Below are positions 6,842 to 15,033 of a stretch of DNA of 64,000 nt, one piece after another. This DNA comes from Methanomassiliicoccaceae archaeon UBA421 (GTDB lineage Archaea; Thermoplasmatota; Thermoplasmata; Methanomassiliicoccales; Methanomethylophilaceae): assembly GCA_002498365.1 (NCBI GenBank), contig DAHB01000005.1, positions 343,393 to 407,392 on the forward strand, given 5' to 3'. The notes below the pieces were generated by a model that saw nothing but the letters and a program-made list of their open reading frames with translations, searched no databases and was not told the origin of the DNA. Each line of letters opens with the position of its first letter. Position 1 is the first letter of the stretch. The translations under genes and the position numbers were made by a program.

Positions 6842-8371
6842 ATGTCAAGAATCGCAGAACTTCTGATAGAGGCGGTCAGGTCCGGGGAGATATCCTCCCG
6901 CGGAGAGCTGCAGGACCGCAAGATCCGGCTGTGCGGGGAGCTCGGACTGAAAAGTGTGCCGCCCAATTCGGAGATACTCGCCGAGGTGTCGGACGATGAC
7001 AGGGACCTGATACTTCCGCTTCTGATCAAAAAACCCATGCGCACCGCCAGCGGCACGGCCGTGGTCGCGGTCATGGCCTCGCCGCATCCCTGCCCCCACG
7101 GCAAATGCACATTCTGCCCCGGAGGGGTCGAGAGCGGGTCCCCCCAGTCGTATACCGGGAAGGAGCCGGCCGCCCGCCGCGCGGGCAGGAACCTGTACGA
7201 CCCGTACAAGCAGGTCACCGACAGGATGAGCCAGCTGGAGGCAATCGGTCACGACGCCTCCAGGATAGACCTAATCGTAATGGGGGGCACCTTTACATGC
7301 AGGGACCCGGAGTACAAGGAGTGGTTCGTGAAGAGGTGCTTCGACGCCATGAACGGGGCCGACTCGGCGGACCTGGCCTCCGCCCAGGACCTCAACGAGA
7401 CCGCGGACCACCGTTGCGTCGCCATGGCCGTGGAGACCCGCCCGGACTCCTTCAGCCCGGAGGAGGCGGAGGACGCCATGAGGCTTGGGGCCACCAGGGT
7501 CGAGATAGGCGTACAGATACTGGACGATGCGATACTGGCCGCGGTCAACCGCGGCCACACCGTACAGGACATAATCGATTCCACTAGAGTCTGCAAGGAG
7601 GCAGGCATACCCGTGGGGTACCACATCATGCCCGGCCTGCCGGGCTCGGACCCGGAAAAGGACACGGAAAGCTTCAGGCGGGTCTTTTCGGACCCGGCGT
7701 TCCGTCCGGACAGCTTCAAGTTCTATACCACCCTGGTCATCCCCGGGACCCGTCTATACGAAATGTGGAAGGACGGTGAGTACGAACCTTACGGCACCGA
7801 GGAGGCTGTCGAGCTTCTGGCGGAGATGAAGTCCATCGTACCGGAGCACGTCCGCATCCAGAGGATACAGAGGGACATACCCGTCCCGGAGATAGCCGCC
7901 GGGATCCTGAAGAGCAACCTGAGGCAGTTGGTCCAAAGGCGCATGGCCGAACAGGGGCGGAAATGCCGCTGTCTCCGCTGCCGCGAGGTCGGGCACACAG
8001 GCCAGGAACCGAAGGACCCAGGGGAGGCCTGTCTGAAGATCGCCGAGTACGAGGCGTCGGGCGGCACCGAACATTTCATCAGCTACGAGTCCGGGGACTC
8101 GGTAATCGGGTACGTGCGCCTGAGGACCGACGGCTCCGGGACCGCGGCGATACGCGAGATGAAGGTGTCGGGAAGCGTAACCCCGGTCTCCGGCCGGGGA
8201 ACGTGGCAGCACAGGGGTTACGACGCGAGCCTGATAGCCAGGGCCGAAGAGGCCGCGGCCGCGGCCGGCGCCTCCCGCATGAGAGTGACGTGCGGCCCGG
8301 GCGCACGGGAATTCTACAGGGACCTGGGCTACGAACTCGAACGCCCCTATATGGTCAAAAAGATCAGTTGA
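6842..8371 (+). CDS. elp3: Elp3: tRNA U34 carboxymethyl radical SAM / acetyltransferase
   Basis: A 509-residue enzyme that makes the 5-carboxymethyl group on wobble uridine of tRNA from acetyl-CoA, using radical SAM chemistry; archaeal Elp3 acts alone. The [4Fe-4S] motif C84-x4-C89-x2-C92 (CPHGKCTFC) is present. Radical SAM strands follow (LIVMGGTFTCR, VAMAVETRPD, VEIGVQILDD). A cysteine cluster CRCLRCREVGH lies near residue 380, and a GNAT acetyltransferase domain fills the C-terminus (AAIREMKVSG, GRGTWQHRGYDASLIARAEE). Length and domain order are those of the family. The 3' end overlaps a minus-strand PRC-barrel gene by 8 bases. Confidence 0.95.
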   Translation: MSRIAELLIEAVRSGEISSRGELQDRKIRLCGELGLKSVPPNSEILAEVSDDDRDLILPLLIKKPMRTASGTAVVAVMASPHPCPHGKCTFCPGGVESGSPQSYTGKEPAARRAGRNLYDPYKQVTDRMSQLEAIGHDASRIDLIVMGGTFTCRDPEYKEWFVKRCFDAMNGADSADLASAQDLNETADHRCVAMAVETRPDSFSPEEAEDAMRLGATRVEIGVQILDDAILAAVNRGHTVQDIIDSTRVCKEAGIPVGYHIMPGLPGSDPEKDTESFRRVFSDPAFRPDSFKFYTTLVIPGTRLYEMWKDGEYEPYGTEEAVELLAEMKSIVPEHVRIQRIQRDIPVPEIAAGILKSNLRQLVQRRMAEQGRKCRCLRCREVGHTGQEPKDPGEACLKIAEYEASGGTEHFISYESGDSVIGYVRLRTDGSGTAAIREMKVSGSVTPVSGRGTWQHRGYDASLIARAEEAAAAAGASRMRVTCGPGAREFYRDLGYELERPYMVKKIS

Positions 8372-8606
8372 TCACTACTTTCCCGCCTTCGATGCGCAGG
8401 CGGTCCGTCTCGACCACCAGCCTGCCGTTCTCGTCCACCTTGGCGGGGCCGTTTATCACGGCGCCCGCAGGCCTGACAAGCAGATATTTGATGCGGCCGT
8501 TCTCGGTATCGATGACGATATCGTCCAGAATGCCCACCGGCGTCCCGGCGACAGTTTCCACGGCCAGCCCGACGATCTCCCTCGAGAAAAATTTAGTGTT
8601 TGCCAT
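8364..8606 (-). CDS. PRC-barrel domain protein, partner gene of CDC48
   Basis: An 80-residue single PRC-barrel (FSREIVGLAVETVAGTPVGILDDIVIDTE, IKYLLVRPAG, LVVETDRLRIEGGKVVIN). It starts 4 bases after the CDC48 stop, so the two are surely co-transcribed. Archaeal PRC-barrels of this size are often linked with division or membrane-associated complexes. The coupling suggests an adaptor or substrate of the CDC48 unfoldase, but that is inference. Confidence 0.85.
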   Translation of the reverse strand: MANTKFFSREIVGLAVETVAGTPVGILDDIVIDTENGRIKYLLVRPAGAVINGPAKVDENGRLVVETDRLRIEGGKVVIN

Positions 8607-8610
8607 ACGA

Positions 8611-10797
8611 TCACCCGTAGAACGGCACCCCGTCCCATCCGTCCCTGCGCTTCTTGATCTCGTTCCCGATGCTCTCGTAGTTCTTGAACGTGTCCGGGCC
8701 CACGGACGGCCCGACCGTCCTCAGGGCCGCGGAGAAATGTCTCCGGTCCACGAACTCCGCCGCAGGGTCCTCCCTGTATGCCGCAAGCCCCGCCTCCCTG
8801 CACAGGGCGGCGAGGTCCGCCCCCACGTATCCGTCGGTCTCCGAAGCCACGTCGATAAGGTCTATGTTCATCAGCGGCATCTTCTCCGTGTGTATCTCCA
8901 GGATCCTCAGGCGGCTCTTGAGGTCCGGCTTACCCACCAGCACCATGCGGTCGAACCTTCCCGGCCTGAGAAGCGCAGGGTCTATCATGTCAGGGCGGTT
9001 AGTGGCCGCCATCACAGTCACGTTGCCCATGGCCTCGATGCCGTCCATGGCTGTGAGAAGCTGCGCCACGGCCCTCTCCCATGAGCCGTTCCCGTCCGTC
9101 CCGCGGCGCGGAGCTATCGAGTCCAGCTCGTCGAAGAATATGATACAGGGGGCCATCTGCTTGGCCCTCTTGAAGATGTGCCTGATGGCGCGCTCGGTCT
9201 CGCCCAGCCATTTGCTGGCAATCTCCGGTCCGCTGACCGAGATGAAGTTGGCCCCCGATTCGTTGGCAACCGCTTTTGCTATCAGCGTCTTGCCCGTGCC
9301 CGGGGGACCGTACAGCAGGAGGCCCTTCCCGGGGGATATTCCCAGCCTCTCGAAGGCCTTGGCGTCCTCGCTGGGCATGAATATCTCGCGGATCTCCTTC
9401 TTGATGCCGTCCAGCCCGCCGACGTCAGACCAGGTGACCTTCGGTATCTCCACCAGGACCTCCCTCATGCCGCTGGGCTCCACCTCCGCCAAGGCTTCGG
9501 TGAAGTCCTTCATGGTGACCTTCATCTCCGCGAGCTTGTCATGGGGTATCGGCTTGTCAAGGTCCAGCTCCTCCATGTGGGAGCTCAGGCATTTCATCGC
9601 GCTCTCGCGGCACAGTGCCGCCAGGTCCGCTCCGACGAACCCCTGCGTCAGCGCGGCCAGGGCGTCCGTCTTAACGTCGCCGGACACGGGCATGTTCCTG
9701 GTGTGCACGTCGAGTATCTCTTTTCTGGCGGCCCTGCCCGGGACCCCTATCTCGATCTCCCTGTCGAACCTCCCCGGCCTCCTGAGCGCCGGGTCAATCG
9801 AGTCCTCGCGGTTGGTGGCCCCGATCACGATCACGCCTTCGCGGTCGCCCATGCCGTCCATGAGGGTCAGAAGCTGGGCGACGACCCTCTTCTCCACCTC
9901 GCCCGACACCGAGTCCCTGCTGGGAGCTATGGAATCTATCTCGTCTAGGAATATTATGCTGGGAGAGTTCTCGGACGCCTCCTTGAATATCTCGCGCAGG
10001 CGCTCCTCGCTCTGCCCGTAGTAGCTGCCCATGATCTCCGGCCCTTGGACCGGGTAGAACGACGCCCCGGACTCGCTGGCCACAGCTCGGGCTATAAGTG
10101 TTTTTCCCGTGCCCGACGGGCCGTAAAGCAGCACGCCCCTGGGGGGCGCGATCCCCAGCCTCTCGAAAAGCTCCGGATGCTTCAGAGGCAGCTCCACAAG
10201 CTCCCTTATCCTCTTGAGCTCGCCGTCCAGACCGCCGACGTCGTCGTAGTTGACGTTCCGCAGCCTTCTGCCGTCGGCGTGCGAGTCCTTCAGGACTATG
10301 ACCGTCTCCGGGACGACGACCACAGGCCCCTGGGGTACGGTCCCTACTACCGAGAAGGTCGATCGGTTGCCGAGCAGCGCCACGTTGGGCAGGAGTATGT
10401 CCAGGCCCTTGACCAGCGGCCTGCCCGTCAGGTCCTTCAGGAACACGGACTCGATGCCCTCGCTGTAGCTCGCCTTCTTGCCCTCCGGGATGTTCGGGGC
10501 GAGAGTGATCTTCTCCGCGGGCGCCGGGGCGCATCTCTTTACGGTGACTGTGTCGTCCACGCCGATCCCGGCGCTGGTGCGCGTTAGCCCGTCTATCCTT
10601 ATGATGCCCCTCCCCTCGTCCTCCGGGTCCCCCTTGAACACCTTGGCCACTACGCTGTTGCGTCCGCAGATCTCCACAGCGTCCCCGACGTCCAGGCCCA
10701 GCGCGTGGCGGGACGGCGAGTCGATCCGCGCCCTGCCATAACCTGTCTCCGACTGCCTGCGGGCCATTCCTACCTTTAGTTCGAGGGAGTCCACCAT
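8611..10797 (-). CDS. cdc48: CDC48/VCP AAA+ ATPase
   Basis: A 728-residue double-AAA unfoldase; it extracts and unfolds proteins, usually handing them to the proteasome. The N-domain occupies residues 1-180. D1 has Walker A GPSGTGKT and Walker B IIFLDEIDS with sensor ATNRED. D2 has GPPGTGKT, IIFFDELDS and ATNRPD, plus arginine fingers in RRPGRFDRE and LRPGRFDRM. The C-terminus ends KRRDGWDGVPFYG, with an HbYX-like aromatic tail of the kind that docks onto proteasomes. ATG at 10797 is chosen because a TATA box lies 20-30 bases upstream and the frame beyond it is not protein-like. Confidence 0.97.
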   Translation of the reverse strand: MVDSLELKVGMARRQSETGYGRARIDSPSRHALGLDVGDAVEICGRNSVVAKVFKGDPEDEGRGIIRIDGLTRTSAGIGVDDTVTVKRCAPAPAEKITLAPNIPEGKKASYSEGIESVFLKDLTGRPLVKGLDILLPNVALLGNRSTFSVVGTVPQGPVVVVPETVIVLKDSHADGRRLRNVNYDDVGGLDGELKRIRELVELPLKHPELFERLGIAPPRGVLLYGPSGTGKTLIARAVASESGASFYPVQGPEIMGSYYGQSEERLREIFKEASENSPSIIFLDEIDSIAPSRDSVSGEVEKRVVAQLLTLMDGMGDREGVIVIGATNREDSIDPALRRPGRFDREIEIGVPGRAARKEILDVHTRNMPVSGDVKTDALAALTQGFVGADLAALCRESAMKCLSSHMEELDLDKPIPHDKLAEMKVTMKDFTEALAEVEPSGMREVLVEIPKVTWSDVGGLDGIKKEIREIFMPSEDAKAFERLGISPGKGLLLYGPPGTGKTLIAKAVANESGANFISVSGPEIASKWLGETERAIRHIFKRAKQMAPCIIFFDELDSIAPRRGTDGNGSWERAVAQLLTAMDGIEAMGNVTVMAATNRPDMIDPALLRPGRFDRMVLVGKPDLKSRLRILEIHTEKMPLMNIDLIDVASETDGYVGADLAALCREAGLAAYREDPAAEFVDRRHFSAALRTVGPSVGPDTFKNYESIGNEIKKRRDGWDGVPFYG

Positions 10798-10816
10798 AAC
10801 GTTTCCCGATTGGGAT

Positions 10817-10830
10817 ACTTTTATATGATA
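10817..10830 (-). promoter_or_regulatory. cdc48 promoter TATA box
   Basis: On the minus strand TATCATATAAAAG lies at about 10818-10830, 20-33 bases from the cdc48 ATG at 10797, the spacing expected for a short-leader archaeal transcript. Confidence 0.5.
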
Positions 10831-10925
10831 TATTCCAAAAGCGCGCATAATCCAGCGAAGCTGCGAGAAATCACATCCGCATCCCGCCTTATTCGGAAGA
10901 GACACGTATTCGGTGCAAAACAAGA

Positions 10926-10940
10926 CCTTATATATAAGGA
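10926..10940 (+). promoter_or_regulatory. TATA box for tRNA-Lys
   Basis: CCTTATATATAAGG (10926-10939) lies 38-51 bases before the tRNA-Lys 5' end and is a textbook archaeal TATA element. Confidence 0.6.
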
Positions 10941-10976
10941 AGAGTTCAGCACACATTACAAGCTTAAGCTATCTAA

Positions 10977-11050
10977 GGGCCTGTAGCTCAGCTAGGTAGA
11001 GCATCTGACTTTTAATCAGGTGGTCAAGGGTTCGAATCCCTTCAGGCCCG
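10977..11050 (+). tRNA. tRNA-Lys(TTT)
   Basis: Cloverleaf with acceptor GGGCCTG/CAGGCCC and G73, D-arm GCTCAGCTAGGTAGAGC, anticodon loop CTTTTAA (anticodon TTT), and T-arm AGGGTTCGAATCCCT. No CCA is encoded. It lies just upstream of the RNA polymerase operon. Confidence 0.96.
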
Positions 11051-11164
11051 CTGATGGACTTCATGAGCGATCGAACGGCGGATCAAGTATGAGGAAAGTA
11101 GAATTCACAGATTTTAAAACGTATTACCCGCAAACCCGTGGCGGGGCAGCAGGTAGGTGAAACT

Positions 11165-11437
11165 TTGGCAACAAACAATATCTCGTTCAACGTTCTCGAG
11201 CACAGACTCGTGCCCGAACATCACCTTCTATCCGAGGAAGATGCGGATGCGGTACTTTCCGAAATGGGAATGACCCGCGACCAGCTCCCCAAGATTAAGA
11301 AGAGCGATGCCGGAATCAAGGTGCTGGAGTCGGTACACGGCCCGATCGCAGAAGGCCGCGTCGTAAAAATAGTAAGGAAAAGTGAAACGGCAGAGGAGTT
11401 CGTCGCCTACAGACTCATCACGGGAGGAAAAGCATGA
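11165..11437 (+). CDS. rpoH: RNA polymerase subunit H (Rpo5)
   Basis: The archaeal homologue of the C-terminal part of eukaryotic Rpb5. The typical core is seen (FNVLEHRLVPEHHLLSEEDA, QLPKIKKSDAGIK, GRVVKIVRKSETAEEFVAYRLI). TTG at 11165 is preferred: it follows GGTAGGTGA by 5 bases, matches the usual short N-terminus, and leaves a leader after the TATA-like TTTTAAAA (about 11112-11119). GTG at 11138 would add nine residues. First gene of the rpo operon; its stop overlaps the rpoB ATG. Confidence 0.93.
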   Translation: MATNNISFNVLEHRLVPEHHLLSEEDADAVLSEMGMTRDQLPKIKKSDAGIKVLESVHGPIAEGRVVKIVRKSETAEEFVAYRLITGGKA

Positions 11438-14400
11438 GAGACCTCGTAGACCTTTATTTCACGGAACGCAACATAGTAAACCACCACGTATCCTCTTTCA
11501 ACGACTTCTTGGCCACGTCCGACAACCCTGACAGCAGGATGCAGAGGATCGTCGACGACATACGCGTACCGACGGACGACACCGCACGCGGGACGATCAG
11601 GCTCGACCCGGAGCGCACCGGCGGAAGGAACATAGAGATCCGCATCGGAAGAGCGAGGACCGAGACGGGCGGTATCGACCCGGCCGCGAAGCCGACCGTA
11701 CGCATCGAGCCCCCCAAGGTCATGGAGGCCAACGGATACAGCCACGAGCTCGTGCCCATGGAGGCCAGGCTCAGGAACCTGAACTATCTCTCGCCCGTTT
11801 ACGTGCGCTTCGAGGTGTTCGAGGACGGAGAGGAGGTCCCCATCCCCGAAGGGGACAAATGGATCAGGGTCGGAGACATGCCGATGATGGTCAAGTCCAG
11901 GGGATGCAACCTCAACAGGGACGTCATGAGCTTCAGGCTCGACCACAGCCTCTCCGAGGAAGAATACCACAACGCGCTTATCACGAACAAGGAGGACCCC
12001 GAGGAGCCCGGAGGGTACTTCATAATCGGAGGGACCGAGAGGGCCCTGATAACGCTCGAAGACCTGGCGCCCAACAGGGTCATGGTCGAGTACAACGAGA
12101 AATATGGAGCGGCCATGGAGGCCGCCAAGGTGTTTTCCCAGAGGGAAGGCTACCGCGCCCTGACCCTCGTCGAGAAGAAGAAGGACGGAATGCTCATGGT
12201 GTCCGTCCCCGTGGCATCGAGCTCCATTCCCCTCATCGCCCTCATGAAGGCGCTTGGCATGGAGTCCGACCAAGAGATATTCGAAACGATCGTCTCGGAC
12301 GACGCGATGACCAATACGGTCTACGCCAACATCGAGGCGTCCCTCGACAAGAAGACGTACGCGCCCAACGGCTATCACACGACCGAGGACGCCATCCTGT
12401 TCCTCGAGAGGAACTTCGCCGCAGGGCAGGCCAAGGAGTACAGGACCAAGAAGGTCGAGAGCATCCTCGACCACTCGCTGCTCCCCCACCTGGGAGACAC
12501 GTCCGAGGACCGCATGAAGAAGGCCATCTACCTGGGCCGCATAGCCCGCTCGGTCCTCGAGCTCTCCCTCGGGAAGAGGAAAGAGGACGACAAGGACCAC
12601 TACGCCAACAAGAGGCTGAAGCTCTCCGGGGACCTCATGGAGGACCTTTTCAGGACAAGCTTCAGCAGCCTCATGAAGGACCTCAAGTACCAGCTGGAGA
12701 GGAACTGGGGAAGGAAGAGGAACGAGCTCAACATCGCATCCTCGATCCGCCCCGACCTGCTCACGCACAAGCTGCTCCACGCCCTGGCCACCGGAAACTG
12801 GGTGGGCGGGCGCGCCGGCGTGTCCCAGCTGCTCGACAGGACGTCAAACCTTTCAGCCATGTCCCACCTCAGGAGGATAACCTCCTCCCTGACCAGAAGC
12901 CAGCCTCACTTCGAGGCCCGTGACCTCCACCCCACCCAGTGGGGAAGGCTATGCCCCTCCGAGACACCTGAAGGACAGAACTGCGGCCTGGTAAAGAACG
13001 CCGCCCTGATAATCGACGTCTCCGAGGGATTCCCCGACCAGGACGTCAAATGGACGTTGCGCGACCTCGGCCTAGGCTCGGTCAAAGATAACGGGACCCG
13101 TGTATTCGTCAACGGAGACCTGGCCGGGACCCACGACTCCCCCAGGGACCTGGTGTCCCAGATAAGGGACCGCAGGAGGGTCGGGATACTCTCCAACGAG
13201 ATCAACATCCGCTATGACGAGGAGATGGACGAGGTCGTCATCAACTGCGACGAGGGGCGCCTCAGGCGCCCGTTGCTGATCCTCAAGGACGGCAGGACAG
13301 CAATCACGAGGAAGCACCTCGAGAGCATCCGCGAAGGGAAGATCAGATGGAGCGACATGTTCCGCGAGGGCGTCGTAGAATGGGTCGACGCCGAGGAAGA
13401 GGAGGACCTATTGGTCCTTGTGGACCCGTACGAGGTCCCCGGAAGGTGCGAGCACTGCAACCACACCCTCTCGCCGATGGACACCGACTGGATGAACCCC
13501 GGCAGCGACGCCGACGAGATACTGAAATGCAAGTGGTGCGGAGGAGAGTTCTCCGTTCCCAACAGGATCACCAAGGAGCACACCCACATGGAGCTGGACC
13601 CGATGGTCATCCTGGGCGTGGCGGCCGGAGTGGTCCCCTACCCGGAGCACAACTCCGCGCCCCGTATCACCATGGGCGCCGGAATGGCCAAGCAGGCGCT
13701 GGGCATACCGGCTGCCAACTACCGCATAAGGCCCGACACGAGGGGCCACCTTATGCACTATCCACAGGTGCCGATGGTGCAGACGGAGACGATGAAGTTC
13801 ATCGGCTACAACCACAGGCCCGCCGGCCAGAACTTCTGCATCGCCGTTCTGTCCTACCACGGATACAACATCGAAGATGCGCTGATCATGAACAAGAGCT
13901 CCGTGCAGAGGGGACTGGGGCGTTCCACGTTCCTGAGGTCCTACCGCTCGGAGGAGCGCCGCTACCCCGGGGGGCAGGAGGACCATTTCGAGATACCCTC
14001 CCCCGACGTGATGGGCGCACGCACGGACCTTTCCTACGCCTCGCTGGGCGAGGACGGACTGATATTCCCCGAGGCCGAGATCTCGGGAAGCGACGTGCTC
14101 GTCGGAAAGACGTCCCCTCCCAGGTTCCTTGAGGAGGAGACAGACTTCCTGACCCCCCAGAAGAGGAGGGAGACGTCCGTGACCGTCAGGCCGGGAGAGA
14201 CAGGTTTCGTCGACTCCGTCATGGTCACCGAGTCGGAGAACGGCTCCAGGCTGGTCCGCGTGAAGGTCAGGGACCAGAGGATCCCGGAGCTGGGCGATAA
14301 GTTCTGTTCCAGATTCGGACAGAAGGGCGTCATAGGCAAGCTGGTCGACCAGTGCGACATGCCCTTCACCTGCCAGGGAGTGACCCCGGACCTGGTGGTC

Positions 14401-15033
14401 AACCCCCACGGCATACCCTCCCGTATGACAATCGGGCACGTGCTCGAGATGATCGCCGGAAGGGTCGGTTCCATGGAAGGACGCCTCGTGGACGGCACCG
14501 CGTTCTCGGGCGAGAACGAGCTGTCCATCCGCGACGGACTGGTCAGGAACGGCTTCAAGAACGACGGGAAGGAGGTCATGTACGACGGCACCACCGGGCA
14601 CATGATCCAGATGGACGTCTATACCGGAGTCATATTCTACGAGAAGCTGCACCACATGGTCAGCGGAAAGCTGCACGTGCGTTCGAGAGGGCCGGTGCAG
14701 ATACTGACGCGCCAGCCCACCGAGGGACGCTCCAGGCAGGGAGGCCTCAGGTTCGGTGAGATGGAGCGCGACTGTCTGATAGGTCACGGAGCGGCCATGG
14801 TCATCAAGGACCGTCTGCTCGACCAGTCGGACGGGACGCAGCAGTACGTCTGCGGCAACCCCAAGTGCGGGCATGTCGCGATAATGAACAGGTTCGGGAA
14901 CCTTTACTGCCCGGTATGCAAGAACTCGACGAACATCCACCTCGTGCAGACATCCTATGCGTTCAAGCTCCTCATGGACGAGCTGCTTTCGCTTGGTGTC
15001 GCCATGAGGCTTCAGCTGGAGGACCTAAGATGA
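11434..15033 (+). CDS. rpoB: RNA polymerase subunit B (Rpo2, unsplit)
   Basis: An 1199-residue catalytic subunit, present as one polypeptide rather than split into B' and B'' as in many methanogens. Signature stretches include HPTQWGRLCPSETPEGQNCGL, GYNIEDALIMN, GDKFCSRFGQKGV and FGEMERDCLIGHG. Zinc-binding cysteine pairs are seen in CEHCNHT/CKWCGG and near the C-terminus (CGNPKCG, CPVCKN). The ATG overlaps the rpoH stop and its own stop overlaps the rpoA1 ATG, so the operon is translationally coupled. Confidence 0.98.
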   Translation: MRDLVDLYFTERNIVNHHVSSFNDFLATSDNPDSRMQRIVDDIRVPTDDTARGTIRLDPERTGGRNIEIRIGRARTETGGIDPAAKPTVRIEPPKVMEANGYSHELVPMEARLRNLNYLSPVYVRFEVFEDGEEVPIPEGDKWIRVGDMPMMVKSRGCNLNRDVMSFRLDHSLSEEEYHNALITNKEDPEEPGGYFIIGGTERALITLEDLAPNRVMVEYNEKYGAAMEAAKVFSQREGYRALTLVEKKKDGMLMVSVPVASSSIPLIALMKALGMESDQEIFETIVSDDAMTNTVYANIEASLDKKTYAPNGYHTTEDAILFLERNFAAGQAKEYRTKKVESILDHSLLPHLGDTSEDRMKKAIYLGRIARSVLELSLGKRKEDDKDHYANKRLKLSGDLMEDLFRTSFSSLMKDLKYQLERNWGRKRNELNIASSIRPDLLTHKLLHALATGNWVGGRAGVSQLLDRTSNLSAMSHLRRITSSLTRSQPHFEARDLHPTQWGRLCPSETPEGQNCGLVKNAALIIDVSEGFPDQDVKWTLRDLGLGSVKDNGTRVFVNGDLAGTHDSPRDLVSQIRDRRRVGILSNEINIRYDEEMDEVVINCDEGRLRRPLLILKDGRTAITRKHLESIREGKIRWSDMFREGVVEWVDAEEEEDLLVLVDPYEVPGRCEHCNHTLSPMDTDWMNPGSDADEILKCKWCGGEFSVPNRITKEHTHMELDPMVILGVAAGVVPYPEHNSAPRITMGAGMAKQALGIPAANYRIRPDTRGHLMHYPQVPMVQTETMKFIGYNHRPAGQNFCIAVLSYHGYNIEDALIMNKSSVQRGLGRSTFLRSYRSEERRYPGGQEDHFEIPSPDVMGARTDLSYASLGEDGLIFPEAEISGSDVLVGKTSPPRFLEEETDFLTPQKRRETSVTVRPGETGFVDSVMVTESENGSRLVRVKVRDQRIPELGDKFCSRFGQKGVIGKLVDQCDMPFTCQGVTPDLVVNPHGIPSRMTIGHVLEMIAGRVGSMEGRLVDGTAFSGENELSIRDGLVRNGFKNDGKEVMYDGTTGHMIQMDVYTGVIFYEKLHHMVSGKLHVRSRGPVQILTRQPTEGRSRQGGLRFGEMERDCLIGHGAAMVIKDRLLDQSDGTQQYVCGNPKCGHVAIMNRFGNLYCPVCKNSTNIHLVQTSYAFKLLMDELLSLGVAMRLQLEDLR

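Noticed and set aside
8684..10021. Plus-strand 445-codon frame opposite cdc48
   Set aside because: Serine-rich antisense shadow of a clear AAA+ ATPase; no ribosome site or promoter.
11407..12780. Long minus-strand open frame (457 codons) opposite rpoB
   Set aside because: It is a shadow of the GC-rich rpoB codons; it has skewed Val/Leu/Gly/Arg content and no family resemblance. The same holds for the long antisense frames at 13408-14940, 15318-16586, 17816-19183 and 60665-62350.
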